A stretch of 64,000 nucleotides of DNA from Desulfitobacterium_A sp035539115 (GTDB lineage: Bacteria; Bacillota; Desulfitobacteriia; Desulfitobacteriales; Desulfitobacteriaceae), in assembly GCF_035539115.1 (NCBI RefSeq), contig NZ_DATLJA010000020.1, forward strand, positions 22,966 to 86,965, in the 5' to 3' direction. Below are positions 1 to 8,671 of the stretch, piece after piece. The translations under genes and the position numbers were made by a program. Within the stretch, counting starts at the first letter, position 1. Each line of letters starts with the position of its first letter. The notes beneath the pieces are model-generated. The model saw only the letters and a list, made by a program, of their open reading frames with translations. It was not told where the DNA came from and searched no databases.

Positions 1-1041
1 CGCGAAGCAGGGAAGATCGAAGTGGAAACAGAATCTGGACCGGAGAGCTATGAAGTGGAGAATCTCGTAGTGGCGACAGGATCAGTGCCTGCTCGTTTGC
101 CAATCCCAGGGGTGGATTTACCTGGTGTCCTCTCGAGTGATGAAATTCTTGAGATGACAGAGCTGCCTGAGCGTTTAGTGATTATCGGCGGAGGGGTTAT
201 CGGCCTGGAATTTGCCTCGATTTATCAGGAATTCGGCGTCAAAGTCACGGTTGTGGAAATGCTGCCCTCCTTACTTGCTAATATCGATGAAGAAATCCCG
301 AAGAGGATGACTCCGCTTCTAAAGAAGTCAGGCATGGAAATCATGACAAAAACAGCACTTAAAGAAATCCGTCAGGACGGATCTCAGCTTATGGTTGTAG
401 TCGAAGATGCTAAAGGGCAAAAGGAAATCCTCGCCGATAAGGTCCTGGTTGCGACAGGCCGTAAAGCGAATTTGCGAGGGATAGATAGTGAAAGTTTAGG
501 GCTGCAAACTGAGCGAAGGGCAATTGTCGTCAATCAGAAAATGCAAACCTCCCTCCCTAATGTTTACGCGATTGGTGATGTGACGGGCGGAATCATGCTG
601 GCTCATGTCGCCTCAATGCAGGGCATCGTCGCCGCAGAAAATATCGCTGGGCAACCCGCAGAGGCCGACTATGATGCCGTCCCGAGTGCCATTTTTACTT
701 ATCCGGAAATCGCTACGGTGGGTCAAACGGAGCAAGCGCTGAAAGCCTCAGGAAGGAAATATAAAGCAAGTAAGTTCCCATTTAGTGCTAATGGGAAAGC
801 GATAGCGCTAGGGGAGACGGTCGGCATAGTCAAAATTTTAGCGGATGAACAAGGAACGGTATTGGGTGCGAGTATCATGGGCCCTCAGGCCAGTAGTATG
901 ATTGAGGAACTCGTATTGGCCGTGAAAAAAGGGCTGAATGCTGAGGATCTCGTTTACACCATTCATGCGCACCCGACTTTACCGGAAGCGGTAATGGAGG
1001 CGGCTCACGGGATTCTAGGCAAGCCTTTACATCTCGCTTAG
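1..1041 (+). CDS. lpdA: dihydrolipoamide dehydrogenase, 5'-truncated by window
   Basis: The reading frame is open from base 1, so this is the C-terminal 346 residues of an FAD-dependent dihydrolipoamide dehydrogenase (E3/L-protein), which reoxidises dihydrolipoyl groups with NAD+. Visible landmarks are the NAD-binding GGGVIGLEFASIYQEFG, the second FAD-contact motif YAIGDVTGG and the C-terminal HAHPTLPEAV motif, whose His-Glu pair is the catalytic base. The N-terminal FAD fold and the redox-active CxxxxC disulfide lie outside the window. It could serve as the L-protein of the glycine cleavage genes about 46 kb downstream or of another 2-oxoacid complex; the sequence does not decide this. Confidence 0.93.
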   Translation, partial: REAGKIEVETESGPESYEVENLVVATGSVPARLPIPGVDLPGVLSSDEILEMTELPERLVIIGGGVIGLEFASIYQEFGVKVTVVEMLPSLLANIDEEIPKRMTPLLKKSGMEIMTKTALKEIRQDGSQLMVVVEDAKGQKEILADKVLVATGRKANLRGIDSESLGLQTERRAIVVNQKMQTSLPNVYAIGDVTGGIMLAHVASMQGIVAAENIAGQPAEADYDAVPSAIFTYPEIATVGQTEQALKASGRKYKASKFPFSANGKAIALGETVGIVKILADEQGTVLGASIMGPQASSMIEELVLAVKKGLNAEDLVYTIHAHPTLPEAVMEAAHGILGKPLHLA

Positions 1042-1081
1042 TAATCATCGGAAGGATTTTTCCAAACAAAAAGCTAAAAAA

Positions 1082-1135
1082 TAGTGTGAACGTTAGAAAA
1101 AATATCTAGATAAACATTCGGATTTGGTGTACAAT
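1082..1135 (+). promoter_or_regulatory. putative PurR double PurBox over a sigma-A promoter
   Basis: Two inverted 14-bp boxes at 1082-1095 (core GAACGTT) and 1112-1125 (core AACATTC) are separated by 16 bp. This is the inverted-pair geometry of Bacillus PurR operators. The second box, read on the minus strand, matches the PurBox consensus AWWWCCGAACWWT at 11 of 13 positions. A -10 hexamer TACAAT (1130-1135) and a weak -35 TAGATA (1107-1112), 17 bp apart, sit inside it. Control of a purine permease by PurR would be sensible; this is inference from sequence only. Confidence 0.45.
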
Positions 1136-1190
1136 ATCCACGTTAACCTTCGAATAACAAAAGAGAAAAAATCTGAAAGGGGAACTCTGA

Positions 1191-2564
1191 GTGTTAGAAC
1201 GATTATTTCATCTCTCCGAACGCCATACGAATGTCCGCACTGAGATCATGGCGGGACTGACGACGTTCATGACGATGGCCTACATTTTGGCTGTCAATCC
1301 AAGTATCTTATCTCAAACGGGAATGGATCCGAACGCCGTATTTTTTGCAACGGCAGTAGCGGCTGGTCTTGTGACGATAGCCATGGGGCTATTTGTTAAT
1401 TTCCCGATTGCCTTAGCGCCAGGTATGGGCTTGAATGCATACTTTGCAGTCGTAGCTTCGGCTCACGGTGGGCAATTTTCTTGGCAGATTGCTTTAGCCG
1501 CCGTTTTTATCTCAGGAATTATTTTTGTTATTTTAACCGTTACGAAAATTCGTCAGATTTTAGTTGAAGCTGTCCCTGCGGGCATTAAGTCCGGTATTAC
1601 CGTAGGTATTGGCTTATTTATCACGATTATTGGTTTAAAATTATCACACATCTTGGTTGCTGAAGTACATACCAGCCCGGATGTCATTAAGACCCTCACA
1701 GCACAGAATGGCTTTGTGAACAGCTTACACTTCTGGGACTGGGATTTAAAATTTGGAAACATCTTAGCACCGGATACGTTAACCGCTTTAATCGGTTTAG
1801 CGATCATCGCCTTCCTAATGGCGAGAAAAGTAAAGGGTGCGTTATTATACGGGATTATCCTCACAACTCTGATTGGAATTCCATTAAAAGCAACGAATAT
1901 TGCCAGTTTTCATTGGGCTTTGCCTAATTTTAGTAACCTGGCCGTTGGTGCTCTCGATTTAAAAGGAGCGTTTACAACAGGTATTGGTACCTTGATTTTG
2001 ACATTTACGTTTGTTGAGTTATTTGATACCTTTGGAACCTTGGTTGGAACCGGAAAAAAGGCCGGGTTGATCGATGAAAACGGAAATTCTCCGGCGATTG
2101 GGAAAGCCATGTTAGTGGACGCTTTGGGAATTAGTTTCGGAGCTTTGATGGGAACCTCTACGATAACTTCCTTTGTAGAAAGTGCTGCGGGGATTGGCGA
2201 AGGGGGTCGTACGGGTTTAACCTCTGTGACGACCGGCTCACTCTTCCTTCTGGCACTCGTCTTTGCCCCAATTTTTATCATTATTCCGGATGCTGCGACG
2301 GCACCAGCCTTGATTACAGTTGGACTTATCATGATGAGCGGGATCAAGGAAATCAACTTTGATGACATTACAGAATCTCTTCCGGCATTTTTGACCATCA
2401 TCATGATGCCGTTTACCTATAGTATTGCTAACGGTGTTTCTGCTGGTATTGTCTTTTACACCTTCTTAAAACTGACAACAGGTAAAGTGAAGGAAATTCA
2501 CTGGATGATGTGGATTTTAACTGCGCTAGTTATTTATCGTTATGTAGCACTCGCAGCGGGGTAA
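1191..2564 (+). CDS. NCS2-family guanine/hypoxanthine/adenine permease
   Basis: A 457-residue integral membrane protein of the AzgA/PbuG branch of the NCS2 family, which imports purine bases by proton symport. Family marks are the N-terminal stretch ending TFMTMAYILAVNPSIL, the glycine-rich ALAPGMGLNAYF and the later FTFVELFDTFGTLVG and GTSTITSFVESAAGI segments, within roughly 12-14 hydrophobic spans. Length is usual for the family. Start is GTG, after the purine-rich GAAAGGGG. It stands alone, with a PurR-like operator in front and a strong hairpin terminator behind. Which purine it prefers cannot be told from sequence. Confidence 0.9.
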   Translation: MLERLFHLSERHTNVRTEIMAGLTTFMTMAYILAVNPSILSQTGMDPNAVFFATAVAAGLVTIAMGLFVNFPIALAPGMGLNAYFAVVASAHGGQFSWQIALAAVFISGIIFVILTVTKIRQILVEAVPAGIKSGITVGIGLFITIIGLKLSHILVAEVHTSPDVIKTLTAQNGFVNSLHFWDWDLKFGNILAPDTLTALIGLAIIAFLMARKVKGALLYGIILTTLIGIPLKATNIASFHWALPNFSNLAVGALDLKGAFTTGIGTLILTFTFVELFDTFGTLVGTGKKAGLIDENGNSPAIGKAMLVDALGISFGALMGTSTITSFVESAAGIGEGGRTGLTSVTTGSLFLLALVFAPIFIIIPDAATAPALITVGLIMMSGIKEINFDDITESLPAFLTIIMMPFTYSIANGVSAGIVFYTFLKLTTGKVKEIHWMMWILTALVIYRYVALAAG

Positions 2565-2617
2565 GGAAAATTAGAGAGACGATGATATAAAAATAAATTT
2601 TGAGTAAAGCAACTTTT

Positions 2618-2656
2618 CCAAAAGGCACACTGACATTTTGTCAGTGTGCCTTTTGG
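2618..2656. terminator. strong bidirectional hairpin terminator
   Basis: A perfect 18-bp stem (2618-2635 with 2639-2656) and a 3-nt loop, with A- and T-runs at its base on both sides. It ends the purine permease transcript and insulates the next operon. Its loop-proximal part also forms a TGACA/TGTCA palindrome that may double as a regulator site. Confidence 0.8.
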
Positions 2657-2683
2657 GCATGGAAAAATAGTGACTTTTTGTCA
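2631..2683. promoter_or_regulatory. two matching palindromes, candidate enhancer sites
   Basis: TGACATTTTGTCA (2631-2643) and TGACTTTTTGTCA (2671-2683) differ at one base and are centred exactly 40 bp apart, about four helical turns. They lie near -147 and -107 relative to the start predicted from the sigma-54 promoter at 2758-2774. That is where NtrC-type activators usually bind, and an NtrC-type regulator is encoded downstream at 11824-13251. Caution: the first copy is also the tip of the terminator hairpin. Confidence 0.5.
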
Positions 2684-2757
2684 TGCAGAGGGAGTAATTT
2701 GGGCGGGGTGATGTGTAGCTTTCGGGTAAATTCATATTATTCGGAGGAACAATTAAG

Positions 2758-2774
2758 TGGCATGGATTTTGCAT
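2758..2774 (+). promoter_or_regulatory. sigma-54 (-24/-12) promoter
   Basis: TGGCATG-N4-TTGCAT matches the sigma-54 consensus TGGCACG-N4-TTGCW at all key positions, with GG (2759-2760) and GC (2771-2772) separated by exactly 10 bp. The predicted start is near 2784, about 90 bp before the molybdoenzyme start codon. A sigma-54 activator is encoded 9 kb downstream, just after the same respiratory operon. Confidence 0.8.
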
Positions 2775-2873
2775 TTAAAAGGATTGGATGATTAATCACA
2801 AACAAAATTCGATCTAATTTTTGCTAGAAAATTCCCAGATTGAAACAGGTCCCACGAGAAAGGAGATTATAAC

Positions 2874-5800
2874 ATGAAAAGGCGCGAATTTCTAAAATCC
2901 GTAGCCACCGTAGGTACATTTACTGCTATTGGTTTAGGGATGGAAAACATACTCCCCGACGTACTTGCCGATGAGATGATTGCAAATCCCACGCCCTATG
3001 ACCATGAGGCTATACCGGTAGAAATGAAGATTGACCCAAAGACGGGAAATTTAACACTTAATCCTGATATCATCCTAAAAAATAGTGTCTGCTTAGGTTG
3101 CTGGAGCAATTGCGGGAACCGGGTCAAAGTCAATAAGAAGACGGGCAAAATTCTACGGGTCTTAGGAAACCCCTACCATCCGAGTAATGCAGAACCTCAT
3201 CTTCCTTACACAACTTCCCTTAAGGAGTCCTATCTGAGTTTAGGGCAATACCAAGAGTTAGGACATACTCAGAGAGCAACCGTTTGTCAACGAGGAAATG
3301 CAGCCTATCAAATGGTTTATGATCCGAACCGTATACTCACCCCGTTGAAACGTACAGGTCAACGCGGTGAAGGAAAATGGAAACCTATTACGTGGGAACA
3401 GGCTATTCAGGAAACGGTAGAAGGTGGCGAATTATTTAAAGAAATCGGGGAAAACGGAATCATTGAAGGTTTTCGTCAGATCCATGACCAAAATACCCCA
3501 CTTAATCCGGAGCAACCCGGATGGGGACCGAAGGCTAATCAACTTGTCTTTATTGGTGGGCGGGATGATGGACGGACGGAATTCCCCAAACGTTTCATTA
3601 CCCAATGTTTTGGCACACCGAACTTCTTCGGTCACGGTGGAATTTGCGGCGCCAGCCGCCGGATAGCCTTCTTGGCGTTTCTCGATACATGGGACAAGAA
3701 GCCCCATATGAAAGCTGATTACATGAGCTCTGAATTTGTAATGTTCTTTGGAAATGCACCGGGTCAGGCGGGTATTCCATTCCAGCCGATGGCCCGAAAA
3801 TCTGCTCTCGCTCAGTCAGAACGGGGTATGAGAGCAGTTATTGTAGATCCTGTTCTGCAAAATGGGATGTATACTTCACCCGATGCGGAAGAATCATCCT
3901 GGGTACCGGTTCGCCCGGGCGCCGATGGGGCACTGGCAATGGCGATGATCCGATGGGCGTTTGAGAAAAAGAAAATCAATGAGGTTTATCTATCTATTCC
4001 GAGTAAAGAGGCAGCAACGAAGAAGAAAAATCCTTCCTGGACTAATGCAACCTATCTCGTCATACAAGAACCTAATCATCCGGATTTTGGAAAGTTTCTA
4101 CGTGCCGAGCAGATCGGTTTAAAGATGCCTGAGAATAATCAACCTGCCGCAAATACTCAACCCAATATCAACTATGTAGCCATCGATAAAGCAACAGGTA
4201 ATCCAGAAAATTACGCTGAGAGCGATGAAGGCGTCCTACTTTACAGTGGAAAGTTAACGATTGGGGGGCAGGAGGTTCTTGTTAAGAGCTCCCTTCAGCT
4301 TCTTCTCGAGGAAGCCAATCGATTTACTTTTGAGCAATATGCTGAAGCTTGCGGTCTAAGCAAAGAGCGAATCTTTAAGCTTGCGAAAGAGTTCTTTAGC
4401 CACGGTACGAAGGCAGCAACGGATCATCATGGTGGTGTTTCAATGCACACGAATGGTTTTTACAGTTCTATGGCGGTTATCATGCTCAATGCTCTCGTTG
4501 GAAACATCAACCGAAAAGGTGGGTCGACGAAGAGCGGCGGCGGTTATCTTGCGGTCGATAAAGGGAAACGTTATGATCTCCTCACTGTTCCGGGCATGGT
4601 AAAAGCCAAGGGATTCAAAATTAGTCGCGAGGGTGCGAATTACGAGGACACTCCAGAATTTAAAGCACGTAAAGCCAAAGGAGAAAATCCATACCCGGCC
4701 ACTCTTCCCTGGACTCCGCTATCTGATGCGTTGGAAGGACATGTCATTCCGTCGATGATGGCGGGCTATCCCTATTCCGCTAAAATTCTTATGCTCTGGA
4801 TGACAAATCCACTCTATGCAACTCCCGGCCTTTTTCGTAAGGAGGTTGAGGACTATATTAAAGATCCCAAAAATGTTCCGCTTATCATCGGAGTAGATGT
4901 CATGATGGGTGATTCGAGTCAATACTCCGACTATATTATTCCTGATACGACGTTTTATGAAAGCTGGGGAGTACCACCTGTTTGGAATTTGATTCTTACA
5001 AAAGTGACTGGTGCCCGTCGCCCGGTGATTGATCCTCTCGTTCCAAAGACAAAGAGTGGACAGCCCTATTCCCTGGAATCTTATCTTATTGAGGTTGGAA
5101 AACGTCTTAATTTACCTGGCGTTGGGGATAAAGCGATTCCGAATGCTCAAGGGGAAGCAACTCCAATGAATTCAGCGGCGGATTTCTTTTTAAAGGCAAT
5201 GGCTAATATTGCGTTTGATGAAACTCCTGTGCCGGATATCGAGGTTGACGAACTGAAATTAGCCGACCTCGAAGAGGATTTAAAACCTTATCAATCGTCA
5301 CTCACTCTGGAAGAGTGGAAAAAAGTCTATTACCTACTTGCACGAGGTGGACGGTTTGAGGATTATGACAAGAATTATGATGGGGAAGTTCTTCATAATA
5401 AATTCGCCAAAGTCGTTAACATTTATAATGAGACATTAGGGACCATCCGTAACAGTATGACGGGTGAGCTCCTACCTGGCACTGCAACTTGGCAAGCTCC
5501 GGCCTTTGCCGATGGACGAACTATTAATCAGGTTTATCCGGATACAGATTGGCCGTTTCAAGTGATTTCTTATAAACCACGTTATCGAACGGGAGGTTAC
5601 CTGTCAAATGTCCCTGTCCTCAAAGATATGCAGGATACAAATTTTATTGAACTAAACCTAGAGGATGCGACAAAATTGGGAATTCAGAGTGGAGATAAAG
5701 TTAAACTTGTTACCCCGTCAGGTGAGGCAGAGGGTACGGTTAAGGTCCGTCGCGGCGTACGCCAAGGTTCAATTGCAGTGGAATACGGCTATGGACATTG

Positions 5801-5990
5801 GGGTGCAGGGGCTAAATCCTATACCGTGGATGGAAAAGTAATTTCTGCAGATCCCAAGGGGGGTAAAGGCGTTCTGCTTAATCTTTTGGCCCTGAGAGAT
5901 ATCAGCATGAAGACTGCACATCCTCTGGTTGATCTCATCGGGGGATCCACTGATCGTAATACGATTAAAGCTCGGATTATCAAGCTTTAG
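2874..5990 (+). CDS. Tat-exported molybdopterin oxidoreductase, TtrA/ArrA-like catalytic subunit
   Basis: Large catalytic subunit (1038 residues) of a complex iron-sulfur molybdoenzyme. A twin-arginine signal (KRREFLK, residues 2-8) predicts export by Tat. Cys73-x2-Cys76-x3-Cys80 and Cys138 should hold the proximal FeS cluster; the wide gap before the fourth Cys is typical of the tetrathionate/arsenate reductase branch. Cys258 in GHGGICGASRR is at the expected place of the Mo ligand. Length resembles TtrA (about 1020). It starts an operon with a TorD chaperone, FeS subunit and NrfD anchor, behind a sigma-54 promoter and a good AAAGGAG site. The electron acceptor (tetrathionate, arsenate, selenate or other) cannot be fixed from sequence. 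Confidence 0.85.
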   Translation: MKRREFLKSVATVGTFTAIGLGMENILPDVLADEMIANPTPYDHEAIPVEMKIDPKTGNLTLNPDIILKNSVCLGCWSNCGNRVKVNKKTGKILRVLGNPYHPSNAEPHLPYTTSLKESYLSLGQYQELGHTQRATVCQRGNAAYQMVYDPNRILTPLKRTGQRGEGKWKPITWEQAIQETVEGGELFKEIGENGIIEGFRQIHDQNTPLNPEQPGWGPKANQLVFIGGRDDGRTEFPKRFITQCFGTPNFFGHGGICGASRRIAFLAFLDTWDKKPHMKADYMSSEFVMFFGNAPGQAGIPFQPMARKSALAQSERGMRAVIVDPVLQNGMYTSPDAEESSWVPVRPGADGALAMAMIRWAFEKKKINEVYLSIPSKEAATKKKNPSWTNATYLVIQEPNHPDFGKFLRAEQIGLKMPENNQPAANTQPNINYVAIDKATGNPENYAESDEGVLLYSGKLTIGGQEVLVKSSLQLLLEEANRFTFEQYAEACGLSKERIFKLAKEFFSHGTKAATDHHGGVSMHTNGFYSSMAVIMLNALVGNINRKGGSTKSGGGYLAVDKGKRYDLLTVPGMVKAKGFKISREGANYEDTPEFKARKAKGENPYPATLPWTPLSDALEGHVIPSMMAGYPYSAKILMLWMTNPLYATPGLFRKEVEDYIKDPKNVPLIIGVDVMMGDSSQYSDYIIPDTTFYESWGVPPVWNLILTKVTGARRPVIDPLVPKTKSGQPYSLESYLIEVGKRLNLPGVGDKAIPNAQGEATPMNSAADFFLKAMANIAFDETPVPDIEVDELKLADLEEDLKPYQSSLTLEEWKKVYYLLARGGRFEDYDKNYDGEVLHNKFAKVVNIYNETLGTIRNSMTGELLPGTATWQAPAFADGRTINQVYPDTDWPFQVISYKPRYRTGGYLSNVPVLKDMQDTNFIELNLEDATKLGIQSGDKVKLVTPSGEAEGTVKVRRGVRQGSIAVEYGYGHWGAGAKSYTVDGKVISADPKGGKGVLLNLLALRDISMKTAHPLVDLIGGSTDRNTIKARIIKL

Positions 5991-6013
5991 AGGATTTGGA
6001 GGGGGCTAATTAA

Positions 6014-6709
6014 ATGTTCAGAATGGATGAAAATGCAATCGACCGAGCAAGAGGATATGAGCTTTTGGCAGGAATCTTTTTAAAAGAGCCATCACCTCAG
6101 GTTATTCAAGTTCTCAAGGCTTGGACAGAATCAGGCACGACTGGAGAGCTTCTTGAACTTGCAGGGATTCTCAATAGGATTCAGACCCATGATCCGGAGC
6201 TTCTTTGCTTGACGCAAGAATATTATGATCTCTTCTTTGTTCCCGTCTCTGGTCGTTTTCTACCCCCTTTTGAATCAGCAATCCGGGGAGCGGAGCGCTC
6301 CAAAGGTAAGAAGATAAAGTACGGATCACATTGGGGAAGTCCAGCACATCAACTCTCCGATCTTTATGAGAGGGTGGGATTTAATCCGGGCGCCTTGAAT
6401 ATTTTTGAACCGCTCAAGGAGACCAAGATCCCCGATCACCTCGGGCTAGAGCTCTCCTTCATGGCTTACCTTTGTCGAATGGAAAATAAAGCGACAAATG
6501 CTGGACAAGAGATTTCTGGTATACGCCAATTGCAACAGAGAGTTCTTGAAAATCATTTACTGGAGTGGCTACCCCAGTTCACGGCAGAGCTTCTAAAATT
6601 GGAAGTTTCTCGATATTATCCTTACTTCGCTCAACTGGCCTTAGAACTGTGCCAGGAAGAGATCAGATTCTTTAATGAAAAATTTGAAAGGAGTGGCATA
6701 AGTGGCTGA
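6014..6709 (+). CDS. TorD/DmsD-family molybdoenzyme maturation chaperone
   Basis: A 231-residue, mostly helical cytoplasmic protein of the TorD-like family, which binds the Tat signal and cofactor-free form of its partner molybdoenzyme until cofactor is loaded. Recognisable family features are the early RARGYELLAGIFLKEPS segment, the LTQEYYDLFFVP block and the acidic helical DHLGLELSFMAYLCRM segment. It follows the catalytic subunit by 23 bp with a strong GGAGGGGG site and overlaps the FeS subunit gene by 8 bp, so the genes are translationally coupled. Its partner is almost surely the protein at 2874-5990. Confidence 0.82.
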   Translation: MFRMDENAIDRARGYELLAGIFLKEPSPQVIQVLKAWTESGTTGELLELAGILNRIQTHDPELLCLTQEYYDLFFVPVSGRFLPPFESAIRGAERSKGKKIKYGSHWGSPAHQLSDLYERVGFNPGALNIFEPLKETKIPDHLGLELSFMAYLCRMENKATNAGQEISGIRQLQQRVLENHLLEWLPQFTAELLKLEVSRYYPYFAQLALELCQEEIRFFNEKFERSGISG

Positions 6710-7307
6710 GAAAAAGAAACGTTACGCGATGGTTATTGATTTGCGTAAGTGTGTCGGGTGTAATGCGTGTACCGTTTCCTGTAAGATTGAAAATCAAGTT
6801 CCGGAGGGCGTCTTTCGGACCTGGGTTAAGGAAATCGAAAAGGGAACCTATCCTGAGGTAACCCGTTACCGTTTACCTCGTTTATGCAACCACTGTGACA
6901 ATGCCCCTTGTTTAGCAGCCTGTCCGGTGCAAGCCACCTATCGGGCTGAAGATGGTACGATTTTAATCGATTATGATCATTGTATTGGCTGTAAGTATTG
7001 TATGGCTGCTTGCCCTTACGATGCACGGTTTATTAACCCGGTCCGGAAAACAGCAGAGAAATGTACCTTCTGCTATCACCGGGTTCAGGAGGGTCTACTT
7101 CCAGCGTGTGTGACTACCTGCGTAGGCGGAGCACGCGTGTTTGGTGATTTAAATAACCCAAAGAGTCTCGTGGCTAAACTTGTGGCGAATAATCCAGTTC
7201 AAGTCTTGAAACCGGAAATGAATACAGAACCGATGGTTTTCTATATTGGAGCAGATCAGGATATTATGGGTGCGCGTTATACGAACCTAGAGAAAGGGGA
7301 GGATTAA
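6702..7307 (+). CDS. four-cluster 4Fe-4S electron-transfer subunit (DmsB/TtrB/PsrB-like)
   Basis: A 201-residue ferredoxin-like subunit that would wire the membrane anchor to the molybdenum subunit. It carries four Cys groups: CVGCNACTVSC (Cys17, 20, 23, 27), CNHCDNAPCLAACP, CIGCKYCMAACP and CTFCYHRVQEGLLPACVTTC, the usual arrangement for four [4Fe-4S] clusters. No signal peptide is seen, so it probably crosses the membrane piggybacked on the Tat signal of the catalytic subunit. GTG start, overlapping torD by 8 bp. All ligand Cys residues appear present. Confidence 0.9.
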   Translation: MAEKKKRYAMVIDLRKCVGCNACTVSCKIENQVPEGVFRTWVKEIEKGTYPEVTRYRLPRLCNHCDNAPCLAACPVQATYRAEDGTILIDYDHCIGCKYCMAACPYDARFINPVRKTAEKCTFCYHRVQEGLLPACVTTCVGGARVFGDLNNPKSLVAKLVANNPVQVLKPEMNTEPMVFYIGADQDIMGARYTNLEKGED

Positions 7308-7308
7308 G

Positions 7309-8502
7309 GTGGATAATGTTACGTATATCGCTAATGTTGAACATCCCGTTCAACTCGGTGTGATGATCGCGATCTATTTTTTCTACACGGGCCTAAGTGC
7401 CGGAGCCTTCGTACTCTCTAGTTTAGGAACCGTATTCGGAATAAAAAAATATAAATCAATTGCGAAGGCAGGCGTGGTTATGGCTGTTGCCTTGTTGGCA
7501 ATTGCTCCGCTGCATTTGATTGGAGATCTAGAGCAACCCCAACGCTTCTACACCTTGTTTTACCGCCTAAACCCGCGTTCGGCGATCTCTTATGGAACGT
7601 TCCTACTCACGTTATATCCCCTGAATAGCGTAATCTATCTTTGGTTCATGATGCGCCGGGATTTTGCTCAAGGAACCCAAACGTTAACGGGTTTCCGGCA
7701 AAAACTTTATGCTCTCTTAACCTTTGGAAAAACTGACCTCTCCGAGCAAGCCTTAGCCAAGGATGACAAATGGATTAAAAGATTGGGGACGCTTGGGGTG
7801 CCCTTAGCCCTCCTCGTTCATGGGTATACTGGGTTTATCCTTGCGAATATTCAAGCCCGTGCTCTTTGGCATACGGGGCTCATGCCACTGATTTTCTTGA
7901 TGTCAGCCATGGTATCCGGAACCGGTTTATTGATTTTAGTATTACTTATAACTCAACGTTTCTACTCTCCGGAAAAAAGCCTTACTCCGGAACGTAAAGC
8001 ATTAATTTTTGACATTGCTCAGCTCATGAAGTGGTTTATCGTGGTCGATGGTACGCTTATGGTTATTGACTTTATCGTTCTCTACTATGCTAATGCAGCT
8101 GGTCATGCAGCAGCACAACTCTTCTTATACGGTAGTCACAAAACGATGTTTTTAGGCGTTGAGATTGGTTTGGGTTTATTGGTGCCGTTTATCCTTACCT
8201 TTCTTCCGAAGACAAAAAAATCTCTAGGTTGGATTTCCTTGGGTTCCTTATTGACGTTGATTGGGGTCATTGCCATGCGGGTTAATTTTGTAATCGGAGG
8301 ACAACAACTTCCGTTGAGTGCGGATACGCTGAATCCCTATACGGCCGATCCTAAGCATTTGCTCATGATTGGACTCTTCGCTTTAGCAGAGATCACAATC
8401 CTCTTCCTTGCTTTCCGATTCCTTCCCATCTACGGATTGCCAAAAACTTCAGCCCCTTCGACTTTAGAATTTAACATTGGAAATAAAGCCGTGGTAAAGT
8501 AA
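7309..8502 (+). CDS. NrfD/PsrC-family membrane quinol oxidase subunit
   Basis: A 397-residue polytopic membrane protein with about nine or ten hydrophobic spans, of the NrfD/PsrC family. It would anchor the FeS and molybdenum subunits and oxidise menaquinol. Family marks are the first-helix IYFFYTGLSAGAFVLSSLG, the LIGDLEQPQRF loop and NPRSAISYGTF. It starts with GTG one base after the stop of the FeS subunit gene and ends the four-gene operon, closed by a hairpin terminator at 8583-8605. Confidence 0.88.
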   Translation: MDNVTYIANVEHPVQLGVMIAIYFFYTGLSAGAFVLSSLGTVFGIKKYKSIAKAGVVMAVALLAIAPLHLIGDLEQPQRFYTLFYRLNPRSAISYGTFLLTLYPLNSVIYLWFMMRRDFAQGTQTLTGFRQKLYALLTFGKTDLSEQALAKDDKWIKRLGTLGVPLALLVHGYTGFILANIQARALWHTGLMPLIFLMSAMVSGTGLLILVLLITQRFYSPEKSLTPERKALIFDIAQLMKWFIVVDGTLMVIDFIVLYYANAAGHAAAQLFLYGSHKTMFLGVEIGLGLLVPFILTFLPKTKKSLGWISLGSLLTLIGVIAMRVNFVIGGQQLPLSADTLNPYTADPKHLLMIGLFALAEITILFLAFRFLPIYGLPKTSAPSTLEFNIGNKAVVK

Positions 8503-8582
8503 AGATACAGGAATTGAGGTTAGAATAAGAAAAAGTGGAAATTAAATAGTTAGGTACTCTGGTCGGTCATTCGATGATGAAG

Positions 8583-8605
8583 AGGGGCATGTGAATGCCC
8601 CTTTT
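8583..8605 (+). terminator. intrinsic terminator of the molybdoenzyme operon
   Basis: An 8-bp stem AGGGGCAT/ATGCCCCT with GTGA loop followed by TTTT. It separates the structural operon from the signalling genes. An in-frame GTG in the loop (8591) could be mistaken for the start of the next gene. Confidence 0.75.
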
Positions 8606-8671
8606 GACGATGCACCTATTAATGCTACACTGGTAGGTGAAGAGAAAACCGAAGATGAGGGAGGTGTGCAG

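Noticed and set aside
1042..1190. Guanine riboswitch before the purine permease
   Set aside because: The conserved purine aptamer core sequences are absent.
1910..2404. 164-residue minus-strand frame opposite the purine permease
   Set aside because: Low-complexity shadow (Lys, Pro, Val, Ser rich) caused by the codon bias of the sense gene.
2712..2725. GTGTAGCTTTCGGG resembling the family A end
   Set aside because: Too short and isolated to call a repeat remnant.
2600..2791. 63-residue plus-strand frame across the terminator and sigma-54 promoter
   Set aside because: It runs through a perfect terminator hairpin and a promoter; no ribosome site.
8591..8671. N-terminal extension of the binding-protein gene
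   Set aside because: The GTG lies in the loop of a terminator hairpin; ATG 8672 has a strong ribosome site and starts the membrane anchor.
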